From: Hymenobacter caeli
GTDB lineage: Bacteria > Bacteroidota > Bacteroidia > Cytophagales > Hymenobacteraceae
Direction of reading: 5' to 3'
NCBI RefSeq assembly: GCF_013294115.1
Contig: NZ_JABSNP010000004.1
Location: 248,001 to 312,000 of the forward strand
DNA length: 64,000 nt
A program made the position numbers and the translations under genes. Shown here in pieces: positions 26,383-34,157 of this stretch (the first letter of the stretch is position 1; the number at the start of each line of letters is the position of its first letter). Below the pieces are notes generated by a model, which made no database searches, was not told the DNA's origin, and saw only the letters and a list, made by a program, of their open reading frames with translations.

Positions 26383-27358
26383 AGGAGCGGGCAAACACGC
26401 TCGGCTCGGAGTAGCCGAGCAGGAAGGAAATGTCGGTGGTGCTCAGCTCGGATTCGCGCAGGTGGCTTTGGGCCAGGTCGCGGCGCACGTGGTCGAGGAG
26501 CTGCTGGTAGGTGTGGCCGGCTTCCTTGAGCTTGAGTTGCAGGGTGCGCACGCCCAGGCACAGGCGGTCGGCCACGGCGGCCAGCGTGGGCGCTTCGCCC
26601 TTGAGCTGGCGCACGATTTCGCCCCGCACCCGTTCCGGCAGCGTAGGCGGCTGGTGGGCCGGAAGCTGGGCCAGCAAGGCCGCCGTGTGCTGCTCGAACA
26701 GCGGAAACAGCGCCGCGTTGGCGTGCAGCACCGGCAACGCCAGGGTCGCCGCGTCAAAAGCTACCCGGGTTACCGGCGCGTCAAACGCCAATGCCGCCGT
26801 GCCAAACGCCTGCTCGTGGGCCCGGGTATCGGCCGGGCGCGGGTAGGCCAGCTGCACGGCCCCGGGCACCACGGGCCGGCCGACGAGCGTGCCAAACGCC
26901 GCGAGGCACAGCGAGAGCTCCGAGTTCAGCACGTGGCGCGGGTGCACGATGGCGGGGCTGGTCAGCTCCAGGTTCAGCCAAATGCCCCCGGGCCCCTCCG
27001 CGGCCGGCGTTTGGAAGGTGCGCACGCCCTGGCAGGCCACGTCCTGGTAGCGGCAGAGCTGGGCGATGGCTGCGCCGAGGGTGGGCGCGTGCAGCAGCAC
27101 GTAAGCCAGCGTGCCGGCGGCCGTAAAATTGACGAAGCCGCCGAGGTGCAGGTCGAAATACGGGTCGTGGGTGGCTTCCATCACCAACGGCCACAGCCGC
27201 TGGATGGTGGCCAGGGGCACGCGGGCGTCGGGCCCGGCGGCCGTGGCGGGGTCGAACCCGATGGCCTGGCACAGGGCCGGCACGCTGGCGCCGTGCTGGC
27301 CGGCGGCCCACAGCAGCAGGTTGAGGGAAGAAGCAGCGAGGGTGTCGGGCGGCGTCAT
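26339..27358 (-). CDS. AraC family transcriptional regulator
   Basis: A 339-residue DNA-binding regulator from the ATG at 27358. The N-terminal part (about 10-190) resembles the arabinose-binding-like domain of OruR/ArgR-type AraC proteins: LCQAIGFDP, LWPLVMEATHDPYFDLHLGGF and LGAAIAQLCRYQDVACQG. The C-terminal helix-turn-helix pair follows (about 240-339): LAAVADRLCLGVRTLQLKLKEAGHTYQQLLDHVRRDLAQSHLRESELSTTDISFLLGYSEPSVFARSFKKWTG, ending PGAFRR. The effector is unknown. It is divergent from hemH and overlaps the convergent membrane gene by 44 bp. Confidence 0.9.
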   Translation of the reverse strand: MTPPDTLAASSLNLLLWAAGQHGASVPALCQAIGFDPATAAGPDARVPLATIQRLWPLVMEATHDPYFDLHLGGFVNFTAAGTLAYVLLHAPTLGAAIAQLCRYQDVACQGVRTFQTPAAEGPGGIWLNLELTSPAIVHPRHVLNSELSLCLAAFGTLVGRPVVPGAVQLAYPRPADTRAHEQAFGTAALAFDAPVTRVAFDAATLALPVLHANAALFPLFEQHTAALLAQLPAHQPPTLPERVRGEIVRQLKGEAPTLAAVADRLCLGVRTLQLKLKEAGHTYQQLLDHVRRDLAQSHLRESELSTTDISFLLGYSEPSVFARSFKKWTGQTPGAFRR

Positions 27359-27501
27359 CGGGGGCACATAGCGCGAAATAGCGCCGCAAGTACGGGCAGC
27401 GCGTCGAACCATGCCCGCGCGCGGCTGTTTGCTTAGGTGATTGCATCACGAGCCCGCCGGGGGCCCGTACAGTCCGCCCGTTGCTCCCGAACTTTGCCTC
27501 G

Positions 27502-28548
27502 ATGAATTCTCCCGCCATTTCCGCCCGCCGCATCGGCGTCCTATTAGTCAACCTGGGCACGCCCGACTCGCCCCAAACCGGCGACGTGCGCCGCTACCTC
27601 AACGAGTTCCTCACCGACGGCCGCGTGGTGGACATGCCGGCCGCCATCCGCTACCCGCTGTTCCAGGGGCTGGTGGTGCCGCTGCGGGCCCCGAAATCGG
27701 CCAAAATCTACCAGCAGCTCTGGGACGCCGACCGCGGCTCGCCGCTGCTCTTCCACGGCCTCGACTTGCAGGAAAAGGTGCAGGCCGCGCTGGGGCCCGG
27801 CTACGTGGTGGCCTTCGGGATGCGCTACCAAAACCCCAGCATCGAGAAGGCGCTGGACGAGTTGCGGGCCGCCGAAGTAGAGCGCATCGTGGTACTGCCG
27901 CTGTTTCCGCAGTACGCCTCGGCCAGCACGGGCTCGGTGCAGGAGAAGGTGATGGACATCGTGAAAGATTGGTGGATCGTGCCCAGCATCAACTTCATCA
28001 GCCAGTTTGCCACCGAGCCGGGCTTCATTGCCAGCATCGTGGCGCGCGGCCGGGCCGAACTGGACAAGCAGCACTACGACCACGTCGTGTTCAGCTACCA
28101 CGGCATCCCGGAGCGCCACGTGAAAAAGGGCGACCCCACCAACTACTGCCGCTTCGGCAGCTGCTGCGACACGCTCACCGACCGCAACCAGTACTGCTAC
28201 CGGGCCCAGTGCTTCGCCACCTCGCGCCTGGTGGCGGCGGGCCTGGGCCTCGCGCCCGGGCAATACACCGTCAGCTTCCAGAGCCGCCTGCAAAGCCGCC
28301 TGCGCGACCCCTGGCTGCAACCCTACACCGACGAGGCCCTGAAGGAGTTCCCCGCCAAGGGCATCCACCACGTGCTGGCCTTCAGCCCCGCTTTCGTGGC
28401 CGACTGCCTGGAAACGACCATCGAGGTGGGCGAGGAATTCAAGGAGCTGTTCGAGGAAGCCGGCGGCACGCACTGGCAGTTGGTGCCCTCGCTGAATTCC
28501 GAGCCGCAGTGGGTGGAAGCCGTGGCCGACATGATTCGGCGGAAGTAG
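27502..28548 (+). CDS. hemH: Ferrochelatase with extra cysteine-rich segment
   Basis: Inserts ferrous iron into porphyrin in the last step of haem synthesis. The ATG at 27502 gives 348 residues. RIGVLLVNLGTPDSP opens the protein, the metal-binding His200 lies in FSYHGIPERH, and the second-lobe EVGEEFKELFEEAGG is conserved. An insertion of about 20 residues after KKGDPTNY carries cysteines 216, 221, 222 and 232, next to Cys237 that aligns with the usual RC-T-T-R position. This looks like a Bacteroidota variant that could bind metal or an Fe-S cluster (inference). It is divergent from the AraC regulator. Confidence 0.95.
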   Translation: MNSPAISARRIGVLLVNLGTPDSPQTGDVRRYLNEFLTDGRVVDMPAAIRYPLFQGLVVPLRAPKSAKIYQQLWDADRGSPLLFHGLDLQEKVQAALGPGYVVAFGMRYQNPSIEKALDELRAAEVERIVVLPLFPQYASASTGSVQEKVMDIVKDWWIVPSINFISQFATEPGFIASIVARGRAELDKQHYDHVVFSYHGIPERHVKKGDPTNYCRFGSCCDTLTDRNQYCYRAQCFATSRLVAAGLGLAPGQYTVSFQSRLQSRLRDPWLQPYTDEALKEFPAKGIHHVLAFSPAFVADCLETTIEVGEEFKELFEEAGGTHWQLVPSLNSEPQWVEAVADMIRRK

Positions 28549-28582
28549 AACGGAGTTGGGTGGAAGGTTTTGGCCTATAACA

Positions 28583-28618
28583 CGTTCAGCATGACCGTTT
28601 ACAGCATGACCGTTTAAT
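28583..28618. repeat. Partial copy of the GTCATGCTGA-type repeat
   Basis: CAGCATGACCGTTTA occurs twice in tandem in the 96-bp gap between convergent hemH and the 188-residue gene. It matches the right-arm end (CTCAGCATGACCGTTTT) of the inverted repeat at 31732-31831. No left arm is visible, so it looks like a decayed or half element. Confidence 0.6.
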
Positions 28619-28644
28619 TACGGCTCAATATTGGCCCTCACCGC

Positions 28645-29211
28645 TCAGTTCAAGCGGCGCTGCAACAGCCCATCCACTACTTCAAATAAGCGGCGGGGCT
28701 CGTAGGTGCGCCAGGGCAAGTCGTCGAGTTGCCCCCCAAAATTCACGTAGTTATCCACATTATACTGGTGCATTTCGCGCAGTACGTGCTCCTGGAAGTT
28801 GATGCCGGCCACCCAGCCGTCTTCTACGTCCTCGAACCACTCGGCGTAGTAGTCGTCCTCGGCCCCGTGGAAGTTGAACACGTTCTCGCCGATGAGGATG
28901 AACTTGCGGATGCCCTCGGCCACGAGCGGGTCCACGATGTGGCGCTTGAGGTGCATCACGTCGTTCTCGATGGCGTCGTTCCACTCGCCGATGAACTCGA
29001 TAACGGCCACTTTCTCTTCGTAGTCGGCGAAGAGAATTTTCAAAAATAGCGTTTCCGACTCCATGCTGTCCCACTGCGGGTGAATGAGGTAGCCGTAGAT
29101 GTTGTTGGTGAAAAGCTCCAGACTGTTTTCGGCCCCGAAGAGCGGCGACTGGGGGTCTTCGGCCGCAGAATACTGGTCGATCCAGTTATAATAAGGCTCG
29201 ATGGTGTGCAT
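28645..29211 (-). CDS. Conserved hypothetical protein, unknown function
   Basis: A 188-residue acidic cytosolic protein from the ATG at 29211 (MHTIEPYYNWIDQYSAAED). The longer frame adds 15 residues without support. It is rich in aromatic and acidic residues (HGAEDDYYAEWFEDVEDGWVAGINFQEHVLREMH). It has no signal peptide, membrane segment or motif I can name. The C-terminus is YEPRRLFEVVDGLLQRRLN. I recall similar proteins in cytophagales but no function. It is convergent with hemH and downstream of murQ on the same strand. Confidence 0.7.
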   Translation of the reverse strand: MHTIEPYYNWIDQYSAAEDPQSPLFGAENSLELFTNNIYGYLIHPQWDSMESETLFLKILFADYEEKVAVIEFIGEWNDAIENDVMHLKRHIVDPLVAEGIRKFILIGENVFNFHGAEDDYYAEWFEDVEDGWVAGINFQEHVLREMHQYNVDNYVNFGGQLDDLPWRTYEPRRLFEVVDGLLQRRLN

Positions 29212-29335
29212 AGCGGGGCAGGATAGGGGCTGGGATAGAAACGCGCCAACGCGCATTCGGTTGGGCCGGGCCGGCCAAATACCGTCCGGCTCCTGCCCTA
29301 ACCCCGGGCCGGGGGCCCCGCGTTCCGGCCCGCGC

Positions 29336-30142
29336 CTACGCCGGGCCCGGGGCCCCGAGCGCGGCCCGCACGCTGCCGTGGCGGGCCAGCAGGGCGGCGG
29401 CCGCGGGCTGGCCGATGCCCAGCTCGTCCATCAGCATGCGCTGGCCGCGCTCGATTAGCTTTTCATTCGAGAGCTGCATGTCCACCATCTTGTTGCCCTT
29501 CACCCGGCCCAGGCGGATGAAGGTGGCCGTGGTGAGCATGTTGAGGGCCAGCTTCTGGGCCGTGCCGGCCTTGAGGCGGGTGCTGCCGGTGAGGAACTCG
29601 GGCCCCGTGACGACCTCCACCGGGTACTCGGCTGCTGCCGCCACGCCCGAGCCGGCGTTGCACACGATGCAGCCCGTGGCCAGGCCGGCGGCGCGGGCCG
29701 CATTGAGGCCCCCGATGACGTAGGGCGTGCGGCCCGAGGCGGCGATGCCCACCACCACGTCTTGCGCGCTGACGCCGTGGGCCTGCAAGTCCACCCAGGC
29801 CTGGGTGGCGTTGTCTTCCGCGCCCTCCACGGCCTGGCGGATGGCCCCGTCGCCGCCGGCAATGAGGCCGACCACCAGCCCGGCCGGCACGCCGAACGTG
29901 GGCGGGCACTCGGAGGCGTCCACCACCCCCAGCCGCCCGCTGGTGCCGGCCCCGATGTAGAACAGCCGGCCCCCGGCCCGCAACCGGGCCACGGTGGCTT
30001 CCACCAGGGCCTCCAGTTGCGGCAGGGCCCGCTGCACGGCCAGCGGCACGGTCTGGTCGAGCCGGTTCATGCCGGCCAGCAGGGCGGCGGTGGGCAAATG
30101 TTCAAGGTCGGTGAACTCGGAGGGGGCTTCAGTGGTCATCAT
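29336..30142 (-). CDS. murQ: N-acetylmuramic acid 6-phosphate etherase
   Basis: Cleaves the lactyl ether of MurNAc-6-phosphate to give GlcNAc-6-phosphate in peptidoglycan recycling. The ATG at 30142 or 30139 gives 268 or 267 residues, shorter than the 300-residue E. coli form but usual in Bacteroidota. The SIS-domain hallmarks are GGRLFYIGAGTSGRLGVVDASECPPTFG (about 55-83), EGAEDN, GIAASGRTPYVIGGL, and the C-terminal VKGNKMVDMQLSNEKLIERGQRMLMDELG. It starts 8 bp after the cytochrome-b5-like gene and is probably co-transcribed with it. Confidence 0.94.
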   Translation of the reverse strand: MMTTEAPSEFTDLEHLPTAALLAGMNRLDQTVPLAVQRALPQLEALVEATVARLRAGGRLFYIGAGTSGRLGVVDASECPPTFGVPAGLVVGLIAGGDGAIRQAVEGAEDNATQAWVDLQAHGVSAQDVVVGIAASGRTPYVIGGLNAARAAGLATGCIVCNAGSGVAAAAEYPVEVVTGPEFLTGSTRLKAGTAQKLALNMLTTATFIRLGRVKGNKMVDMQLSNEKLIERGQRMLMDELGIGQPAAAALLARHGSVRAALGAPGPA

Positions 30143-30150
30143 CGGGCAAG

Positions 30151-30384
30151 CTATTTTAAGAGGCCCACGACGGGGAATTTGTCGAACACGTGGGCGTTGT
30201 GCGGGGCGTCTTGGTCCAGTTCGGGCGTCAGGTCCTGGCCGGCCCAGTGCTCGTAGTGGTTGCCGCGCTTCCACAGCCGCGAGCCGCCCACGTCGTAAAT
30301 GCGGCCCTGGTAGGCCACCCAGATTTCGTCGCGGTCCTGGCCGTTGCGCAGGGCCAGCTGGCCGCGGGTGTATTCGCTGAGCAT
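30151..30384 (-). CDS. Cytochrome b5-like haem/steroid-binding domain protein
   Basis: A 77-residue single-domain protein from the ATG at 30384; a TTG four codons earlier is the alternative. It follows the cytochrome-b5 fold: LSEYTRGQLALRNGQDRDEIWVAYQGRIYDVGGSRLWKRGNHYEHWAGQDLT, and a second half with APHNAHVFDKFPVVGLL. The usual axial-histidine HPGG is replaced by GNHYEHWAG, and a second histidine lies in PHNAHVF, as in stand-alone prokaryotic forms. Haem binding is plausible but unproven. No signal peptide, so cytosolic. It precedes murQ by 8 bp. Confidence 0.85.
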   Translation of the reverse strand: MLSEYTRGQLALRNGQDRDEIWVAYQGRIYDVGGSRLWKRGNHYEHWAGQDLTPELDQDAPHNAHVFDKFPVVGLLK

Positions 30385-30486
30385 GGGTTGGGGCAAGGAG
30401 GGTGGCGGCCGAGGGTGGTGCTGGAGCCCAAAATTACGCCGGGTATCCTTGAGTAGTTGGGGAAACTACGCAGTGGGGTAGAGGCG

Positions 30487-31680
30487 CTACAGCGTGGCGC
30501 ACTGCCGGGCAATTTCCAGCTCCTCGTTGGTCGGAATGACCAGAATCCGGACCCGCGACGCGGGCTGGCTAATGTCGCGCAAGCCCGGGGTGCAGGCCTC
30601 GTTCCGGGCCGCGTCCAGCGCCAGGCCGAAAAACTCCAGGTCCTGGCAGGCGCGGTCCCGCACCAGGGCATCGTTCTCGCCCACCCCGGCCGTGAACACG
30701 ATGGCATCGAGCCCGTTGAGCACCGCCGCGTAGGCCCCGATGTACTGGCGGATGCGGTAGGCGTAGATGTCCAGGGCCAGCGCGGCGCGCGCGTCGCCGG
30801 CCGCCAGGGCCCGCCCCACGTCGCGCAGGTCGTTGGAGCCGGCGAGGCCCAGCATCCCGCTTTCCTTGTTCAGCAGCGTGCCTACCTGCTCCGTGGTATA
30901 GCCCAGGGGCCCCAGCAGGTGCAGCAGCACCGAGGGGTCGAGGTCACCCGAGCGGGTGCCCATCACCAGGCCGGCGAGCGGGCTGAAGCCCATGCTGGTA
31001 TCGAGGGAGCGGCCGCCGCGCACCGCCGCCATGCTGCACCCGTTGCCGAGGTGAACGGTGATGAGCCGGGCGTCGGGGTTTTGCAAGTACTTGGCGGCCT
31101 GGCCCGCTACGTACTGGTGGCTGGTGCCGTGGAAGCCGTATTTGCGGATGCGCTGCTCGGTGTAAAGCGCCGTGGGTAGCGCGTAGCGAAACGCATATTC
31201 GGGCAGCGTCTGGTGAAACGCCGTGTCGAACACCGCCACCTGCCGGGCCCCCGGAAACAGCCGCTCCGCCACCTCAATGCCCTGGTAGTTGGCCGGGTTA
31301 TGCAGCGGGGCCAGCCCGAACAGTTCCTTGATTTTCGCCTTCACCGCCGCGTCAACGAGCGTGGGCCCCGTGAAGGCCTCGCCACCGTGCACCACCCGGT
31401 GGCCCACTATACCCACTTCTGCCGGGGCCCGAATAACGGCCCCGGGCCCGTCCGTCAGCAGGCGCACCACTTCGCGCAAACCGGCCTCGTAGTCGGGTAC
31501 GGCCAGGGTGCGGTGCAGGGCCTCCGCCGGGGCCCCCACGCCGAATACCCGGTGCGTGATTTCGGCCTCCGCCGAGCCAATGCGCTCCACCAACCCGCTG
31601 CACAGCGGCTGCTCATCGGGCCAGTTGAACAGCTGGTACTTAAGGGAGCTGCTACCAGAATTAACGACGAAGATGTTCAT
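30487..31680 (-). CDS. ackA: Acetate kinase
   Basis: Interconverts acetyl phosphate and acetate with ADP/ATP, making ATP in overflow or fermentative metabolism. The 397 residues start with the phosphate-binding VNSGSSSLKYQLF, and include the GHRVVHGGEAFTGP motif, the HGTSHQYVAG segment with catalytic histidine, HLGNGCSMAAV and FTAGVGENDALVR near the C-terminus. Length and motif order are normal. It is downstream of pta on the same strand, with the inverted repeat at 31732-31831 between, which may uncouple the two. Confidence 0.97.
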   Translation of the reverse strand: MNIFVVNSGSSSLKYQLFNWPDEQPLCSGLVERIGSAEAEITHRVFGVGAPAEALHRTLAVPDYEAGLREVVRLLTDGPGAVIRAPAEVGIVGHRVVHGGEAFTGPTLVDAAVKAKIKELFGLAPLHNPANYQGIEVAERLFPGARQVAVFDTAFHQTLPEYAFRYALPTALYTEQRIRKYGFHGTSHQYVAGQAAKYLQNPDARLITVHLGNGCSMAAVRGGRSLDTSMGFSPLAGLVMGTRSGDLDPSVLLHLLGPLGYTTEQVGTLLNKESGMLGLAGSNDLRDVGRALAAGDARAALALDIYAYRIRQYIGAYAAVLNGLDAIVFTAGVGENDALVRDRACQDLEFFGLALDAARNEACTPGLRDISQPASRVRILVIPTNEELEIARQCATL

Positions 31681-31731
31681 GCGGGAGGAAGGCGGTGAGG
31701 TAACAAATAGAACGTTATAATGAATGCATTT

Positions 31732-31831
31732 AGACCGTCATGCTGAGCGCAGCCGAAGCATCTCTACCGCAGCAGTAATCATAGTTACTCAGCGGGAGAG
31801 ATGCTTCGGCTGCGCTCAGCATGACCGTTTT
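31732..31831. repeat. Inverted repeat with GTCATGCTGAGC...GAAGCATCTC arms
   Basis: The left arm 31732-31770 and right arm 31792-31831 are nearly perfect reverse complements (about 2-3 mismatches in 39) around a 21-nt loop. The arm carries GTCATGCTGA and GAAGCATCT words, also found in the element at 41629-41724. It lies between pta and ackA, 29 nt after the pta stop, and would form a very stable stem in the pta-ackA transcript. Confidence 0.9.
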
Positions 31832-31859
31832 GATTTTATCTTAATGAGCTAAACACCGT

Positions 31860-33953
31860 TCAGCCCTGCTGGCTCTGAATCGCGGTAATCACCACCGTGT
31901 TAAACACGTCGTCCACGGTGCAGCCGCGGCTGAGGTCGTTCACGGGCTTGTTCAGGCCTTGCAGCACCGGGCCGATGGCCAGGGCCCCGGTTTCGCGCTG
32001 CACGGCTTTGTAGGTGTTGTTGCCAGTGTTCAGGTCGGGGAAGATGAAGACGCTGGCCTGGCCGGCCACCTCCGAGTCGGGCAGCTTCTGGCGGCCCACC
32101 AGCGGGTCCACGGCCGCGTCGTACTGGATGGGGCCCTCCACTTTCAACTCGGGCCGCAGCTGGCGCACCAGCGCGGTGGCCTGGCGCACCTTCTCCACGT
32201 CGGCCCCCGCGCCCGAGGTGCCCGACGAGTACGAGAGCATGGCCACCCGCGGCTCGATGCCGAACGCCAGGCTGCTGTCGGCCGAGGAAATGGCAATTTC
32301 GGCCAGCTGCTCGGCCGTGGGGTTGGGGTTCACGGCACAGTCGCCGAACACGGCCACCCGGTCGGGCAGGCACATGAAAAACACCGACGACACCACCGAT
32401 ACGCCCGGCTTGGTTTTGATGAACTGCAAGGCCGGCCGAATCGTGTGCTGCGTGGTGTGCACCGCCCCCGACACCATGCCGTCTGCCTGGCCCCGGTACA
32501 CCATCATCGAGCCGAAGTACGACACGTCGCGCAGCAGGTCGCGGGCCATGTCGTGGTTCACGCCCTTGTCCTTGCGCAGCTCGTAAAACGTCTCCACGTA
32601 ATCGGCGTAGTACGCCGATTCCACCGGGTCGACGATGGTCAAGTGGCCGGCGGGCAGGCTGATGCCCAGGCGCTTGGCGGCGGCGGCCACGTCGGCGGGG
32701 TTGCCCAGGATGGTCAGGTCCACGATGTCTTGCTGGAGCAGCAGCGCGGCGGCCCGCAGCACCCGGTCGTCGTTGCCCTCGGGCAGCACGATGTGGCGGC
32801 GCTGGCGCTTGGCCCATTGCAGCAGCCGGTACTGGAACATGTGCGGCGTGAGGCCCACCGACTGGAAGCCGGCCAGCTTTTCTTCCAGGGCCCGCACGTC
32901 CACGTGGCGCTCGAAGGTGCTGATGGCCAGCTGAATCTTTTTCGGGTTGTCGGGCGTGATGCGCGAGCGGATGGCCCCCACGCGGGTGGTGGTGGCAAAC
33001 GTACCGGTGGCCACGGCCAGAATGGGCACCACGCCCGGCAGCCCGTCGAGCAGGCGCACCACGGCCGCGTCGGGCTCGCCGCGGGCCGTGAGCACGATGC
33101 CCGCCACGCGCGGGTAGTTGGCCGACTGGTGGGCTTGCAGGGCGCAGAGGATGATGTCGCCGCGGTCGGCGGGCGTCACAATCAGTACGTTGTCGGTGAG
33201 GTAGTTGAGAAAGTTGGGCACCTGCATGGCCCCGATGATGTAGTTGTCCACCTGGTTGTCGAGGCCCGCCGCGCCGAACAGCAGCCGCCCGTCCAGCCCG
33301 GCCTGAATTTCGCGCATGGTGGGGTGCAGCAGGTCGGCATCTTCGGGGATGACGGCCAGCAGCACGTCGGCCGGCAGCTGGCTGTGCAGCAGGGCCCGCA
33401 CGTCGTCGGCCTGGGCGGGCGGCACGCGGTTGGCCACGGCCAGCAGCACCGGCACCTCGCGGGCCTCGAAGCTGTGCAGCAGCGTGAGCACCGCGCTGAT
33501 AATCTGGGCCGTGCTCTTGCCCTCGCCCGAGGCCACCAGGATGACCGGCACGCCCAGGTTTTTGGCAATCGACACGTTGGCGTCGAACTCAAAAGCCGTC
33601 CCGGCCCCCAGGAAGTCGCTGCCCTCCACCACCGTGAAGTCGTAGTCGTCCTCCCACCGCTTGAACTTGCGGATGATGGCGTCGATCATGGCTCCCTCCG
33701 CGCCGGCCTCCATCAGCCGCAGGGCCTCGGGCCGCGTGTAGGCGTAGGTATCGGCCACGGCCAGCGGCAGCTTGAAATGGCGCATCATCACGTCCAGGTG
33801 CGCGTCGAGGCGCTCCACCGGGTCGTTGTCGATGATGGGCTTGAAGTAGCCCACCTTGCGGGCCTGCCCCAGCAGCAGGTTCACCAGTCCCAGCGCTACA
33901 AGTGACTTGCCGCTGTAGGGCTCGGCGGTGGCAATGAAAACGGCTTTCGTCAT
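31860..33953 (-). CDS. pta: Phosphate acetyltransferase, long form
   Basis: Converts acetyl-CoA and phosphate to acetyl phosphate. The 697-residue long form has an N-terminal CobQ/dethiobiotin-synthase-like NTPase domain (about 1-220; TKAVFIATAEPYSGKSLVALGLVNLL), a DRTGG domain (about 230-340; NYIIGAMQVPNFLNYL, GDIILCALQAHQS), and the catalytic PTA_PTB domain (about 380-697; FGIEPRVAMLSYSSGTSGAGADVEKV, DAAVDPLVGRQKLPDSEVAGQASVFIFPDLNTGN). It pairs with ackA downstream. The N-terminal domain is regulatory in E. coli Pta. Assignment is secure. Confidence 0.97.
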   Translation of the reverse strand: MTKAVFIATAEPYSGKSLVALGLVNLLLGQARKVGYFKPIIDNDPVERLDAHLDVMMRHFKLPLAVADTYAYTRPEALRLMEAGAEGAMIDAIIRKFKRWEDDYDFTVVEGSDFLGAGTAFEFDANVSIAKNLGVPVILVASGEGKSTAQIISAVLTLLHSFEAREVPVLLAVANRVPPAQADDVRALLHSQLPADVLLAVIPEDADLLHPTMREIQAGLDGRLLFGAAGLDNQVDNYIIGAMQVPNFLNYLTDNVLIVTPADRGDIILCALQAHQSANYPRVAGIVLTARGEPDAAVVRLLDGLPGVVPILAVATGTFATTTRVGAIRSRITPDNPKKIQLAISTFERHVDVRALEEKLAGFQSVGLTPHMFQYRLLQWAKRQRRHIVLPEGNDDRVLRAAALLLQQDIVDLTILGNPADVAAAAKRLGISLPAGHLTIVDPVESAYYADYVETFYELRKDKGVNHDMARDLLRDVSYFGSMMVYRGQADGMVSGAVHTTQHTIRPALQFIKTKPGVSVVSSVFFMCLPDRVAVFGDCAVNPNPTAEQLAEIAISSADSSLAFGIEPRVAMLSYSSGTSGAGADVEKVRQATALVRQLRPELKVEGPIQYDAAVDPLVGRQKLPDSEVAGQASVFIFPDLNTGNNTYKAVQRETGALAIGPVLQGLNKPVNDLSRGCTVDDVFNTVVITAIQSQQG

Positions 33954-34005
33954 GAGTAGCTAACGCAGCGGCGGGGGCTGGCGTTGGGCTGGGTTTTGGG
34001 GCCCC

Positions 34006-34157
34006 GGGGTAACCTCACGAGACCCCTACGGGGCGGGCCCCTCTCCCGCGGAGAGGGGTGCGTTCAAGCTGCTTGTTCAATTCACAACGGTCAGGTACTG
34101 GCACCCCTCTCCGCAGGAGAGGGGCCCGCCCCGTAGGGGTCTCGTGAGGTTACCCCA
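34006..34157. repeat. Long nested inverted repeat between the arginase-like gene and pta
   Basis: The left arm 34006-34060 and right arm 34101-34157 are near-perfect complements (over 50 bp), beginning GGGGTAACCTCACGAGACCC. Each arm also contains its own small hairpin, CCCCTCTCCCGCGGAGAGGGG in the left arm, so the element is nested. The loop is about 40 nt. The right arm overlaps the stop codon (34150-34152) of the arginase-like gene. It is the largest element of its kind in the window. Confidence 0.9.

Noticed and set aside
31959..33905. 648-codon plus-strand ORF antisense to pta
   Set aside because: His/Gly/Arg-rich translation with no domain; it is the mirror frame of pta, whose motifs are complete. 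High GC makes long antisense frames common here.
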